Both the position numbers and the translations under genes were made by a program. Below, one piece after another: positions 11,928 through 18,949 of a stretch of DNA of 64,000 nucleotides. The notes beneath the pieces were generated by a model that was given only the letters and a program-made list of their open reading frames with translations, did no database searches and was not told the DNA's origin. How positions within the stretch are numbered: the stretch's first letter is position 1; every line of letters begins with the position of its first letter. Source of the stretch: Olsenella_K absiana. GTDB lineage: Bacteria > Actinomycetota > Coriobacteriia > Coriobacteriales > Atopobiaceae. The stretch spans positions 1-64,000 of the forward strand of contig NZ_JAZGJQ010000010.1 in the NCBI RefSeq assembly GCF_036408855.1, in the 5' to 3' direction.

Positions 11928-11948
11928 GAAAACGTCCCACCATTCGAC
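11928..11948 (+). repeat. Partial class 1 element fused to element 19
   Basis: GAAAACGTCCCACCATTCGAC is the right half of a forward class 1 element lacking its left arm. The head-to-head fusion with a reversed class 2 element is a direct trace of recombination between elements, apparently inside the centre (near the shared GAAAACG). Confidence 0.8.
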
Positions 11949-12270
11949 CCGTCCCGCTGCCCGCTCGGCGCACGCGCTTCCTGGGGCCCGCGGTGCAACC
12001 CCGCCCGCGCGCCCGTGCGTCTTTCGGACTTGTGGACGGGTCGGGGCCGCCCCGCCGCCTCCAGCCGCGCCCGCTGCCCGCCCGGCGCATGCGCTTCCTG
12101 GGGTCGCGCCCGTCCCGCAGCGCCCGGGGGCCTGCCCGCGGCGCCCCGGGGGCGCCCGGCCGCACGGGGGCCGTCCACAACTCAGAAGGATGCACGCCGC
12201 GACCCGCGTGGCTGCGCCGGGGCCGGGCGACCCGACCTCAATGGCAACGTATGCCTTGTTTCTGTTGTCC
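11949..12270. other. GC-rich spacer with inverted-repeat pair 1
   Basis: No supported gene. The stretch contains GTGCGTCTTTCGGACTTGTG at 12015 and the inverted partner near 12167-12195 (GTCCACAACTCAGAAGG), the first of four such pairs in 12-17 kb. Between them the sequence is over 80% GC with direct repeats of CGCGCTTCCTGGGG-type words. Confidence 0.4.
12015..12195. repeat. Second-family inverted-repeat element, copy 1
   Basis: Arms of about 24 bp (GTGC-N-TC-N-TTC...TTGTGGACGG) point towards each other across about 130 bp of GC-rich DNA. Related pairs stand at 14145-14303, 14662-14836 and 16801-16954. Confidence 0.55.
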
Positions 12271-12306
12271 GCCGAACGGTGGGACGAAAACGCCCCACCA
12301 TTCAAC
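12271..12306 (+). repeat. 36-bp palindromic element 20 (class 1, diverged)
   Basis: Left arm has changed to GCCGAACGGTGGGA; centre ACGAAAACGC and right arm CCCACCATTCAAC remain. Last element of the array. Confidence 0.85.
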
Positions 12307-12425
12307 TTAAACCGTCCCTTCGTCCAACGGCTCTGCTTGTCAGCGTACACGCCAAGCTTAGTGGGCTGATTGAACTCGGTCCCGTCCATCTTCGCGTGGG
12401 ACATCGTCGTGCCGCTCGGCGCCAT
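12307..12425 (-). pseudogene. 5' fragment of an unknown gene cut by element 20
   Basis: A minus-strand frame from ATG 12425 (MAPSGTTMSHAKMDGTEFNQ...) runs 39-40 codons into element 20. No family recognised and no clear ribosome site. It could equally be an internal fragment. Confidence 0.3.
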
Positions 12426-12538
12426 GATGCGGCTTCGTGCCGGCCCCTCTCGCCATCCGCGTATATCACGTGGCGGCTCGAGCTCGCCAGGACTATCGGT
12501 ATAACCATCTTGCTGGTGGTGACGGGAGGGGCGACGCC

Positions 12539-13160
12539 TTGGCCTTCAGGGTCGTGAGCATCGAGCATCCTGCGGAAATCCACGTTCATGCAGGCCAGCT
12601 CATCGTAGCGATGGATGAGGAGACAGTGACGATTCCCATCGAGGACATCCTGATGCTCATTGCAGACGCGCCAAACGTGAGGCTCTCCACCATGTGTCTA
12701 AGCATGCGCGGAGCATCGCGTGATGTTTGTGACGATGGGGAGGAACCACTTGCCCTCCTCGCTGACGATCCCTACGGTGTCGAACGCTCGCCAGGCAAGG
12801 GTGGCGATTGCCCAAGCGTGCCTGGAGAAGGACCTGGCGGACCGGTTGTGGTCGCGCGTCGTCGTGCGGAAGATGCTGAACCAGGCGGACGCGCTCGAAG
12901 CCTTGGGCGTCGAGGGCGCCATGGTAGTGCGGTCATTTGCGAGCCAGGTGGAGGTCGGAAACCCACCAATAGGGAGGGAGCTGCGGCGCACTGCTGTCGC
13001 CAGCCGCTGCATGAGGGAACTGCGCAAGGGTATCCCAACCACGGGTTCCATCTGCGTTTTCTGCACGACGGAGAGGCAGTACGAGAGGGTTGCGTACCTC
13101 GCCGGGGGGCGCGGTGCCCAGGAGGACCTCGTGGGCGTCAGGTCGATGGTCGACCTCTGA
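12539..13160 (+). pseudogene. Decayed type II cas1 fused to the end of cas2
   Basis: A TTG at 12539 with GGGAGGGG 6 bases upstream opens FRVVSIEHPAEIHVHAGQL and TIPIEDILMLIADAPNVRLS, the N-terminal domain of Cas1 of type II systems. A frameshift near 12700-12715 moves the next part (MFVTMGRNHLPSSL, then ARQARVAIAQACLEK and NQADALEALGVEG) into another frame; this is the start of the helical domain of Cas1. The rest of Cas1 and the start of Cas2 are deleted. From about 13011 the sequence is the end of Cas2 (KGIPTTGSICVFCTTERQYE then AYLAGGRGAQEDLVG). No cas9, tracrRNA or CRISPR array is visible, so this is an adaptation-module relic. Confidence 0.8.
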
Positions 13161-13170
13161 CGAGCGCCGG

Positions 13171-13956
13171 CTAGCGCCGATCCCTCAGCGGCTCGGTCGC
13201 GATGGCGTCGTAGGCGAGCGGGCCGCGCGGGGCCGGGTGGTGGCTCCACATCAGGCTGACGGAAGTGACCCGCATCGTGGGGAAGGCCTCGGGCCCGAGC
13301 GCCGACAGCCCGGCGTTCGTCGTCGCGAGCAGGGAATCCAGCGGGTCGTCGCAGCCTGCGGAGGCGCCAGCCACGCGCGACTGGCGGAACAGCGTCAGGT
13401 GCGGCGCGTAGGGGGCGGCGACGTCGACCCGCGACCCGAGCGTCGGCTGTCGGGCCAGTGCGGCGAGAAGGTCGCGCTGCAGCGCGCGAAGCGCGGAGCC
13501 ACCTGGCGAGCCGGCGGCCTCTGGCGAGCCGGCACCCTCCGGCGAGCCGGCGGCCTCTCGCGAGCCAGCGTCCTTCTCGGCATGGACGCCGCGCCACAGG
13601 ATGGCGCCCCTGCGCTTTGCGAACGCGCCCACGCCCCCGAGCGTCAGGTCGAACGGGGTGTGCCGCCCGACTGCGTCGAGAAGTGCCTCTCGGGCCTCGC
13701 GTTCTTCTCCGTGGCTGCATGGACCGAGGAACTCGAGCGTAAGGTGGAAGTTAGTGGGGGCGGTGCGACTCGCCTTGCGTAGCTGCGGCGCGATGGCCTC
13801 CTGTGTCCTGAGGAGCTCGGCGCTCCAGGCGGGGTCGGGGAGGATCGCGACGAACAGGCGCCTCAGGGGAGTGGCGTCATCGGTCGCGGTGGTCGCGGAG
13901 GTCGCCGACGCAGGCGCGATCGACGCAGGTGCGACCGACGCAGGTTCGACTACCAT
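13171..13956 (-). CDS. thpR: RNA 2',3'-cyclic phosphodiesterase, 2'-5' RNA ligase family
   Basis: 261 residues. The family opens 2',3'-cyclic phosphates on RNA ends in the cytosol. Both catalytic HxTx motifs are present: HLTL in NFHLTLEFLG and HLTL in YAPHLTLFRQS. Between them sits a low-complexity insert of repeated GSPEAA-like units (about 20 residues) absent from typical 180-190-residue ThpR, and the N-terminus has an Ala/Thr-rich lead of about 30 residues. ATG 13956 is preceded by AAAGGGG 6-7 bases upstream. It converges with the cas1/cas2 relic and has a long GC-rich upstream region. Family sure, cellular role unclear. Confidence 0.85.
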   Translation of the reverse strand: MVVEPASVAPASIAPASATSATTATDDATPLRRLFVAILPDPAWSAELLRTQEAIAPQLRKASRTAPTNFHLTLEFLGPCSHGEEREAREALLDAVGRHTPFDLTLGGVGAFAKRRGAILWRGVHAEKDAGSREAAGSPEGAGSPEAAGSPGGSALRALQRDLLAALARQPTLGSRVDVAAPYAPHLTLFRQSRVAGASAGCDDPLDSLLATTNAGLSALGPEAFPTMRVTSVSLMWSHHPAPRGPLAYDAIATEPLRDRR

Positions 13957-14144
13957 CAGGAACCCCTTTCGAGACGTTGCCGGGCTCGCGGCCCCGGAGC
14001 ACAGTTGCGCCGGCGCTATTCGACGACGTAGCCCGCCGCCTCGAGCGCCCGGCCGGTACCTAAGGGAGAACATTATGCCGCTTGGCGCCCGGGGTGGGAC
14101 TCACGGGGGCTCCGGTTTCGCGGCGCAACTCTCACGACGGGATG

Positions 14145-14303
14145 GTGCATCTCCGGGAGTTGTGAACGGATTTCGACGCCCAGCGTCGACGGAGTGGAGA
14201 GCCGAGGTCGGCAGGGTGCGGCGGAATCGGAGAAACCGCAGTTGGCGTAAGTGCGGGGCCACCGCCGACGGCGGGGACCCGTCCATAACCGGGATTTTTG
14301 CAC
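14145..14303. repeat. Second-family inverted-repeat element, copy 2
   Basis: Left arm near 14145-14168 (TGCATCTCCGGGAGTTGTGA) and right arm 14280-14303, whose complement reads TGCAAAAATCCCGGTTATGG. About 110 bp lie between. Confidence 0.55.
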
Positions 14304-14385
14304 CAGCTGACGGTGTCGACTGCGCGTCGCTCGACGAGCTGGTCCGGAGCACCGTTCGAGCGCGGGTCCTTCTCCCCTTCGAGGG

Positions 14386-14459
14386 GCACCACCGTGGAGA
14401 TCGGCGGGGAGCAGCTGGGCTGGGACACCACCGTGGAGATCGGTGGGGAGCAGCTGGGC
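14386..14459 (+). repeat. Tandem duplication, 35-bp unit
   Basis: ACCACCGTGGAGATCGG-type unit occurs at 14386-14420 and again at 14425-14459 with one or two changes. Confidence 0.8.
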
Positions 14460-14661
14460 GGGCGGTCCTCTTGATCCACGCGGCGGCTCAGCCTGGACAA
14501 GCGGGCGATTCTCACCATGCATCGCCTTCGGAGTGGGCCGCTGAGCTGCGGCGAGCTGGCGCGGCGCATGTCGAAGATGACGCACACCGCGCTGGCGACC
14601 CACGCCGCCCAGACCGTCGCGTCCGTCTGGCCGGCCCCAACGCAACTCCGTGGGCGCGGGC

Positions 14662-14836
14662 GTGCACCTTTCCGAGTTATGGACAACCCCCTGACGTCCC
14701 GGTGCCCGCCGGGGGAGTCCGGCTGGCCGCGGTGCGCTGGGCGCCTCGAGGAAAACCAGTTGGCGGCCGCGACCCGTCTCTCGTGGGCCCCGCGGCGTGG
14801 TCGGGAGCCGTCCATAAGGGGGAAATCTGCAACTCT
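14662..14836. repeat. Second-family inverted-repeat element, copy 3
   Basis: Left arm GTGCACCTTTCCGAGTTATG near 14662; right arm at 14810-14836, complement TTGCAGATTTCCCCCTTATG, both followed inward by GGAC. Confidence 0.6.
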
Positions 14837-14900
14837 CAGGACCGGGGAGTTGCAGGGTGGCCCGAGGCGAAGCGCACCGACGCGGAGTTTCCGGCCCAGG

Positions 14901-15030
14901 GAGCGCTGGCCGGCCCGGGTGTCGCGGCGGCCCGGCGAGCGCTGGCCGGCCCGGGGTGATGAAGCGGCCCGGCCCGGGTGTCGCGGCACCCGGGTGAGCG
15001 CTGGCCGGTGCGGGTGTCGCGGCAGCCCGC
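14901..15030 (+). repeat. Degenerate tandem repeats, about 35-bp unit
   Basis: GAGCGCTGGCCGG followed by CCCGGGTGTCGCGGC recurs at 14901, 14937, 14971 (partial) and 14996. No coding role seen. Confidence 0.7.
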
Positions 15031-15041
15031 TCCCGCGCCGC

Positions 15042-16112
15042 CTACTCGCTCTTCGCGACAACCGGTCCTTCTCGCGCGGGGGCGGCCGTGACGTCCGTGC
15101 CGTCGGAGGTAACCGTCACGGTGCCGTTGGCGCCCGTCCCGAGCACCTGTGCGCCGCTGGCGGCGAGCGCGTCGAGGACGTGCTGCGTGGGGTGGCCGTA
15201 GTCGTTGTCGATGCCGTACGAGATGACCGCGATTCTGGGGGAGAGCTGCGCGGCGAGGGAGGCGTCGGTTCCGGTGTCGCTGCCGTGGTGCGCGACCTTG
15301 AGCACGTCCACGTGCTCGCGCGCGTCCGCGCGGATCTCGTCCTTCGGAGCGTCGCCGGTGAAGAGGAACGAGGTGGAGCCGAAGCGCACGCGGATCACCA
15401 GGGAGTAGTCGTTGAGGTCCTCCGAGCTCAGCGAGTCGGAGGGGCCAAGGATCTGGACGTCGTAGCCCGCGGTCCCGGGTGCGACGATGTCCTTGCCGCG
15501 GCTGCCCGCGCGGATGGTGAGGCCCTTGTCCTCGACGGCGTCGAGAAACGCCTCGAAGGTCCTGGTGTTTGCGGCGACGGCGGGCGCCCACACCTCGCCG
15601 ACGTCGAAAGCGTGCAAGACTTCGGCCATGCCGCCGATGTGGTCGGCGTGCGGATGGGTGGCGACGAGGTAGTCGATGCGTGTCCTGCCGAGGTCGCGGA
15701 CCGCACGGACGACTGTGGGGCCGGCGTCCTGCGTGCCGGCGTCGATCAGCATGAGCTTGCCGTCGGGCAGTTCCACGAGCTCGGAGTCGCCCTGCCCGAC
15801 GTCGAGGAAGCGCACCGTAAGCGTGCCCTCGGGAGGCGCGTTCGCGGCTTGCGTGTCCAGCGTCTGGGTGCCGTCGCCCGCGGCGGACGCCTGGGGGCGG
15901 CTCGCGTCTGCGGAGCCCTGCTGCGACGGGGCGGCCTGGTCCGGCTGGCCCGCCTGCTGGGACTGCTCCGCCTGCGTCTGTTGGGGCCCGGCGGCGCCGC
16001 CCGCGTCGACCTCGGAGCCGCCCGCGCCGGCGACGCCCACGAGCACGAGGAGCGCGAGCGTCACGAGGACGACCCACAGCCTCCGGCGGATCTGCTTCTT
16101 GGTGCGTCGCAT
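15042..16112 (-). CDS. Secreted metallo-beta-lactamase-fold hydrolase, ComEC C-terminal type
   Basis: 356 residues. A basic start (MRRTKKQIRRR) and one hydrophobic segment (about residues 12-30) act as signal anchor; a Gln/Ala/Pro-rich linker of about 60 residues follows. The catalytic domain has FLDVGQGDSELVELPDG and THPHADHIGG (metal-binding HxHxDH), then HHGSDTG and a final GHPTQHVLDAL, as in the C-terminal domain of ComEC and related extracellular hydrolases. Such stand-alone proteins act outside the membrane, probably on nucleotides, DNA or another phosphodiester; substrate unknown. I chose ATG 16112, with AGGGGGG 9 bases upstream; ATG 16121 overlaps that ribosome site. Confidence 0.85.
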   Translation of the reverse strand: MRRTKKQIRRRLWVVLVTLALLVLVGVAGAGGSEVDAGGAAGPQQTQAEQSQQAGQPDQAAPSQQGSADASRPQASAAGDGTQTLDTQAANAPPEGTLTVRFLDVGQGDSELVELPDGKLMLIDAGTQDAGPTVVRAVRDLGRTRIDYLVATHPHADHIGGMAEVLHAFDVGEVWAPAVAANTRTFEAFLDAVEDKGLTIRAGSRGKDIVAPGTAGYDVQILGPSDSLSSEDLNDYSLVIRVRFGSTSFLFTGDAPKDEIRADAREHVDVLKVAHHGSDTGTDASLAAQLSPRIAVISYGIDNDYGHPTQHVLDALAASGAQVLGTGANGTVTVTSDGTDVTAAPAREGPVVAKSE

Positions 16113-16214
16113 GACGGCCATCCCCCCTGCCGCGGTCGCGCGGGGCCGCCGCGGCCGGCTGCCGGGGCGGCTCCATCGCGTGAAAGCCCCTGGCAATTAT
16201 ATTGCCGCCAGCCT

Positions 16215-16280
16215 CCTGCAAGCGGACCCGCCGAGCGCCGCCAGCAGCCTGCAAGCGGACCCGCCGAGCGCCGCCAGCAG
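16215..16280 (+). repeat. Perfect 33-bp tandem duplication
   Basis: The unit starting CCTGCAAGCGGACCCGCC is present at 16215-16247 and again at 16248-16280. Confidence 0.9.
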
Positions 16281-16800
16281 CCCGACGTTCTCGGGGACGG
16301 GGCGCCCGAACAGCCGCGCGAGCTGGGCGTGTGTCCGGGAGACTGTCGTACCCGGCGCCGCGTCCATGAAGGGAGGCGCCGCGGTCGGTGCCGGGTGCGA
16401 CACGTCTGCGCCCGGAGGCGCCGTGTCCGGTCAGGCGGAGGAGGTCCCATGCGCTGCCTGGTCCTGCTCAGGGGCATCGACGTAGGAGGCCACAACAGAC
16501 GTCATACGCTGCGTGACCGGAGGCGGGGCTGGTTCGCGAGGAGGAGCTGGTCCATGAGCTAGACCGCACCAGTCGCGTCCCAGCTGTCGGTGGAGTTGCC
16601 CTGGCGCTCGTGGTGGTCGCGCGGCGTCTTGTAGCAGTCGTGGTGGCCGCGCAGGATTCGGGGTGCGGCGCCCGGCGGGGGTCGCGACGCCGTCGGCGCT
16701 CAGGTACGTGCCAGCCTCGTAGTCTGCCGTGCGGGCGAGGCCTTCGGGGCCCCGGGGCCCCGGGGCCCCGGGCCGCCCGGTCGCAACGCCGTCTGCGGAT

Positions 16801-16954
16801 CGGTGCAACAGCGTCACTTATGGACGGATTTCCTGGAGCCGAGGCCACTTCGAAGCCTGGCCGATGGAGAAAGACCCGGTCGCCGAAGGATCTCGGCGAC
16901 GGGCCGGCGTCCCGCAGGCCGCCGACCCGTCCATAACTCTCGATTTTGCAACGG
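16801..16954. repeat. Second-family inverted-repeat element, copy 4
   Basis: Left arm TGCAACAGCGTCACTTATGG from 16803; right arm 16924-16952, whose complement reads TGCAAAATCGAGAGTTATGG, both followed by ACGG. Confidence 0.6.
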
Positions 16955-17229
16955 GCGTCGCTCAGGGTTGCGCCGAGGCTCTCCCGCGCCCACCGCCGGT
17001 GCCCTCGGCGCCGGCCAGCCCCGCGCGCCCCCGCGCGCCCGGCCCGCCCCGCGCCCGGCCCGCCCGGCCCGGTCGCGCCGCGCCGGGTATCGAGAGGTTT
17101 CATGAGATGGCGGGGCGGATGGGACACGCGGCCCCGGTTGGCGTATCGTGCTGTCGATGGACCGAGGCCGCTCGGCGCGGGGCCGACGTCTCCGTGCAAC
17201 GGTATCGCATAGGTAAAGAGGTGAACTGC

Positions 17230-18063
17230 GTGGACGCAAACACGGTTGAGTCGCCGTCTCGACCCGCCAGCCTGCAGGTCTGGAACACCCCCAGGCAGAA
17301 GACGCTCTTCATTCTGAGGCAGCTCGTCACCAAGGACTTCAAGCTCAAGTACCGCCGCAGCGTTCTCGGCGTGGTCTGGAGCGTCCTGAACCCGCTGCTC
17401 ATGATGGTGGTCATGTCGTTCGTCTTCTCGTTCTTCCTGCGCTACGCGGAGATTCAGCACTACCCGCTCTACCTGATCATCGGCAACATCACCTGGGCCG
17501 TCTTCGCCGACTCCACTAACTTCGGCGTGACGTCGATCATCGACGCGGCGGGCCTCCTCAAGAAGGTGAAGGTCAACAAGGTCGTCTTCCCGGTCGAGAA
17601 GGTCCTGTTCGCCATAGTCAACTTTGGGTTCTCGCTGGTGGCCGTCCTCATCGTCATGCTCTGGGAGGGCGTGGCCCCCACGCCGTACCTGCTGCTCCTG
17701 CCCATCGTGCTCGTGACCCTCATGGGCTTCTGCGTGGGCCTCGGCATGTTCCTGGGCGCGGCGGCGGTCTTCTTCCGCGACGTCATCCACCTGTGGGGCG
17801 TCATCCTCATGGCGTGGATGTACGCCACCCCGATCTTCTGGCCGCAGTCCATGATCAAGGACGTCCCGTTCGTGGTCGTCCAGAAGCTCATGTACCTGAA
17901 CCCGATGTACAACTACATCAACTTCATGAGGAACATCTTCATCGACGGCGTGATGCCCGGGCCCAAGACCATCGCCCTGTGCTTCCTGTGGGCGATCGTC
18001 TCGCTCGCCATCGGCGCCCTGGTGTTCCACAAGAACGAGCACAAGTTCATCCTGCACATCTAG
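17230..18063 (+). CDS. ABC-2 polysaccharide/teichoic acid exporter permease (TagG-like)
   Basis: 277 residues. It forms the membrane channel that moves lipid-linked glycan across the cytoplasmic membrane with the ATPase encoded next. An amphipathic N-terminal part (RQKTLFILRQLVTKDFKLKYRRSVLGVVWS) is the signature of the ABC2_membrane family of O-antigen/teichoic acid exporters, followed by about six membrane helices. Start: GTG 17230 with AAAGAGG 8 bases upstream; GTG 17221 is in frame but overlaps that site. First gene of a four-gene glycan operon. Confidence 0.9.
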   Translation: MDANTVESPSRPASLQVWNTPRQKTLFILRQLVTKDFKLKYRRSVLGVVWSVLNPLLMMVVMSFVFSFFLRYAEIQHYPLYLIIGNITWAVFADSTNFGVTSIIDAAGLLKKVKVNKVVFPVEKVLFAIVNFGFSLVAVLIVMLWEGVAPTPYLLLLPIVLVTLMGFCVGLGMFLGAAAVFFRDVIHLWGVILMAWMYATPIFWPQSMIKDVPFVVVQKLMYLNPMYNYINFMRNIFIDGVMPGPKTIALCFLWAIVSLAIGALVFHKNEHKFILHI

Positions 18064-18111
18064 CACTGCACGCCCAGCGCGAGGGCCGCGCGACAACTGC
18101 GAGGAGCGCCC

Positions 18112-18948
18112 GTGTCCGACACCACCGAAAGCCCGAGCCCCCAGCCCGGGGCAGGCCTCGACAAGAGGCCCGAGGCCATTCTCGGCCGACCCGAGATTCC
18201 CTCCGACGACGTGCCCGTCGTGATCGACGTGAGCCACGTCCAGATGATCTTCAACATGGCCTCGGAGGAGCTGGGCTCCCTCAAGGAGTACTTCATCAAG
18301 ATCGCCCGCCACGAGCTCTTCTTCAAGGAGTTCCACGCCTTGGAGGACATCACCTTCCAGGTCCGCAGGGGAGAGGCCTTCGGCCTGGTGGGCACCAACG
18401 GCTCCGGCAAGTCCACCATGCTCAAGATCATCGCCGGCGTGCTCGAGCCCTCCAAGGGCACGGTCAGGGTCGACGGCTCGATCGCGCCGCTGATCGAGCT
18501 CGGTGCCGGCTTCGACATGGAGCTCACGGCCAAGGAGAACATCTACCTCAACGGCGCGCTCCTCGGCTACTCCAAGGACTTCATCGACGAGAAGTTCGAC
18601 GACATCGTGGACTTCGCCGAGCTGCGCGACTTCATGGACATGCCGCTCAAGAACTACTCCTCCGGCATGGTCGCCAGGATCGCCTTCGCGATCGCCACCA
18701 TCACGGTGCCCGACGTCCTCATCGTCGACGAGACGCTCTCCGTGGGAGACTTCCTCTTCCAGGAGAAGTGCATGAGGCGCATCCGCGAGCTGGTGGAGAC
18801 CAACAACTGCACCGTCCTTCTCGTCTCGCACGACATCAGCCTGGTCGAGCAGATCTGCGACCGCGTGTGCTGGATCGAGCACGGCCACCAGCGGATGCTG
18901 GGTGCGACCGACGAGGTCTGCGCCGCGTACAAGGCACTGGGGGCATAG
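18112..18948 (+). CDS. ABC exporter ATPase for polysaccharide/teichoic acid (TagH-like)
   Basis: 278 residues. It powers glycan export with the permease at 17230. Walker A GTNGSGKST (94-102), an unusual signature NYSSGM (181-186), and Walker B DVLIVDE (201-207), then SVGDFLFQEKC, which is typical of the TagH/RfbE subfamily. The first 35 residues are a proline-rich extension, and residues 46-70 (MIFNMASEELGSLKEYF) form the subfamily's long helical region before Walker A. GTG start at 18112 with GAGGAGCG upstream. No C-terminal carbohydrate-binding domain. Confidence 0.9.
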   Translation: MSDTTESPSPQPGAGLDKRPEAILGRPEIPSDDVPVVIDVSHVQMIFNMASEELGSLKEYFIKIARHELFFKEFHALEDITFQVRRGEAFGLVGTNGSGKSTMLKIIAGVLEPSKGTVRVDGSIAPLIELGAGFDMELTAKENIYLNGALLGYSKDFIDEKFDDIVDFAELRDFMDMPLKNYSSGMVARIAFAIATITVPDVLIVDETLSVGDFLFQEKCMRRIRELVETNNCTVLLVSHDISLVEQICDRVCWIEHGHQRMLGATDEVCAAYKALGA

Positions 18949-18949
18949 C

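Larger units (their letters stand above)
13957..15041. other. 1.1-kb GC-rich region without a supported gene
   Basis: Frames here have no recognisable domain and no ribosome sites. The region contains two second-family inverted-repeat elements (14145-14303, 14662-14836), a 35-bp tandem duplication (14386-14420, 14425-14459) and degenerate repeats at 14901-15030. It separates the divergent thpR from the end of the metallo-hydrolase gene. Confidence 0.5.
16113..17229. other. 1.1-kb intergenic region with repeats
   Basis: No supported gene. It holds a perfect 33-bp tandem duplication (16215-16280), a GC-only stretch near 16740-16780, the fourth second-family inverted-repeat element (16801-16954) and very GC-rich words before the ABC exporter. 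A minus-strand frame at 16197-16403 spans the duplication and contains LLAALGGSACR twice, but has no homology I can name. Confidence 0.45.

Noticed and set aside
1160..12306. CRISPR array with 36-bp repeats
   Set aside because: Intervals range from 35 bp to 1.9 kb, contain genes, and the repeats occur in both orientations with three sequence classes. A real array has 26-50-bp spacers and uniform repeats. The relation to the cas1 relic is kept as a question in the findings.
11843..12425. Frames rich in Gly, Ala, Arg and Pro on both strands
   Set aside because: They cross elements 19 and 20 and the inverted-repeat element, have no ribosome sites and match no family. Only the short tail at 11843 and the fragment at 12307 were kept.
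16197..16403. Minus-strand 68-codon frame spanning the 33-bp duplication
   Set aside because: No homology, no ribosome site, and its repeated LLAALGGSACR is explained by the DNA duplication.
14517..16562. Plus-strand frame of about 680 codons opposite the metallo-hydrolase
   Set aside because: It is the antisense of the hydrolase gene, which has clear catalytic motifs; high GC leaves antisense frames open.
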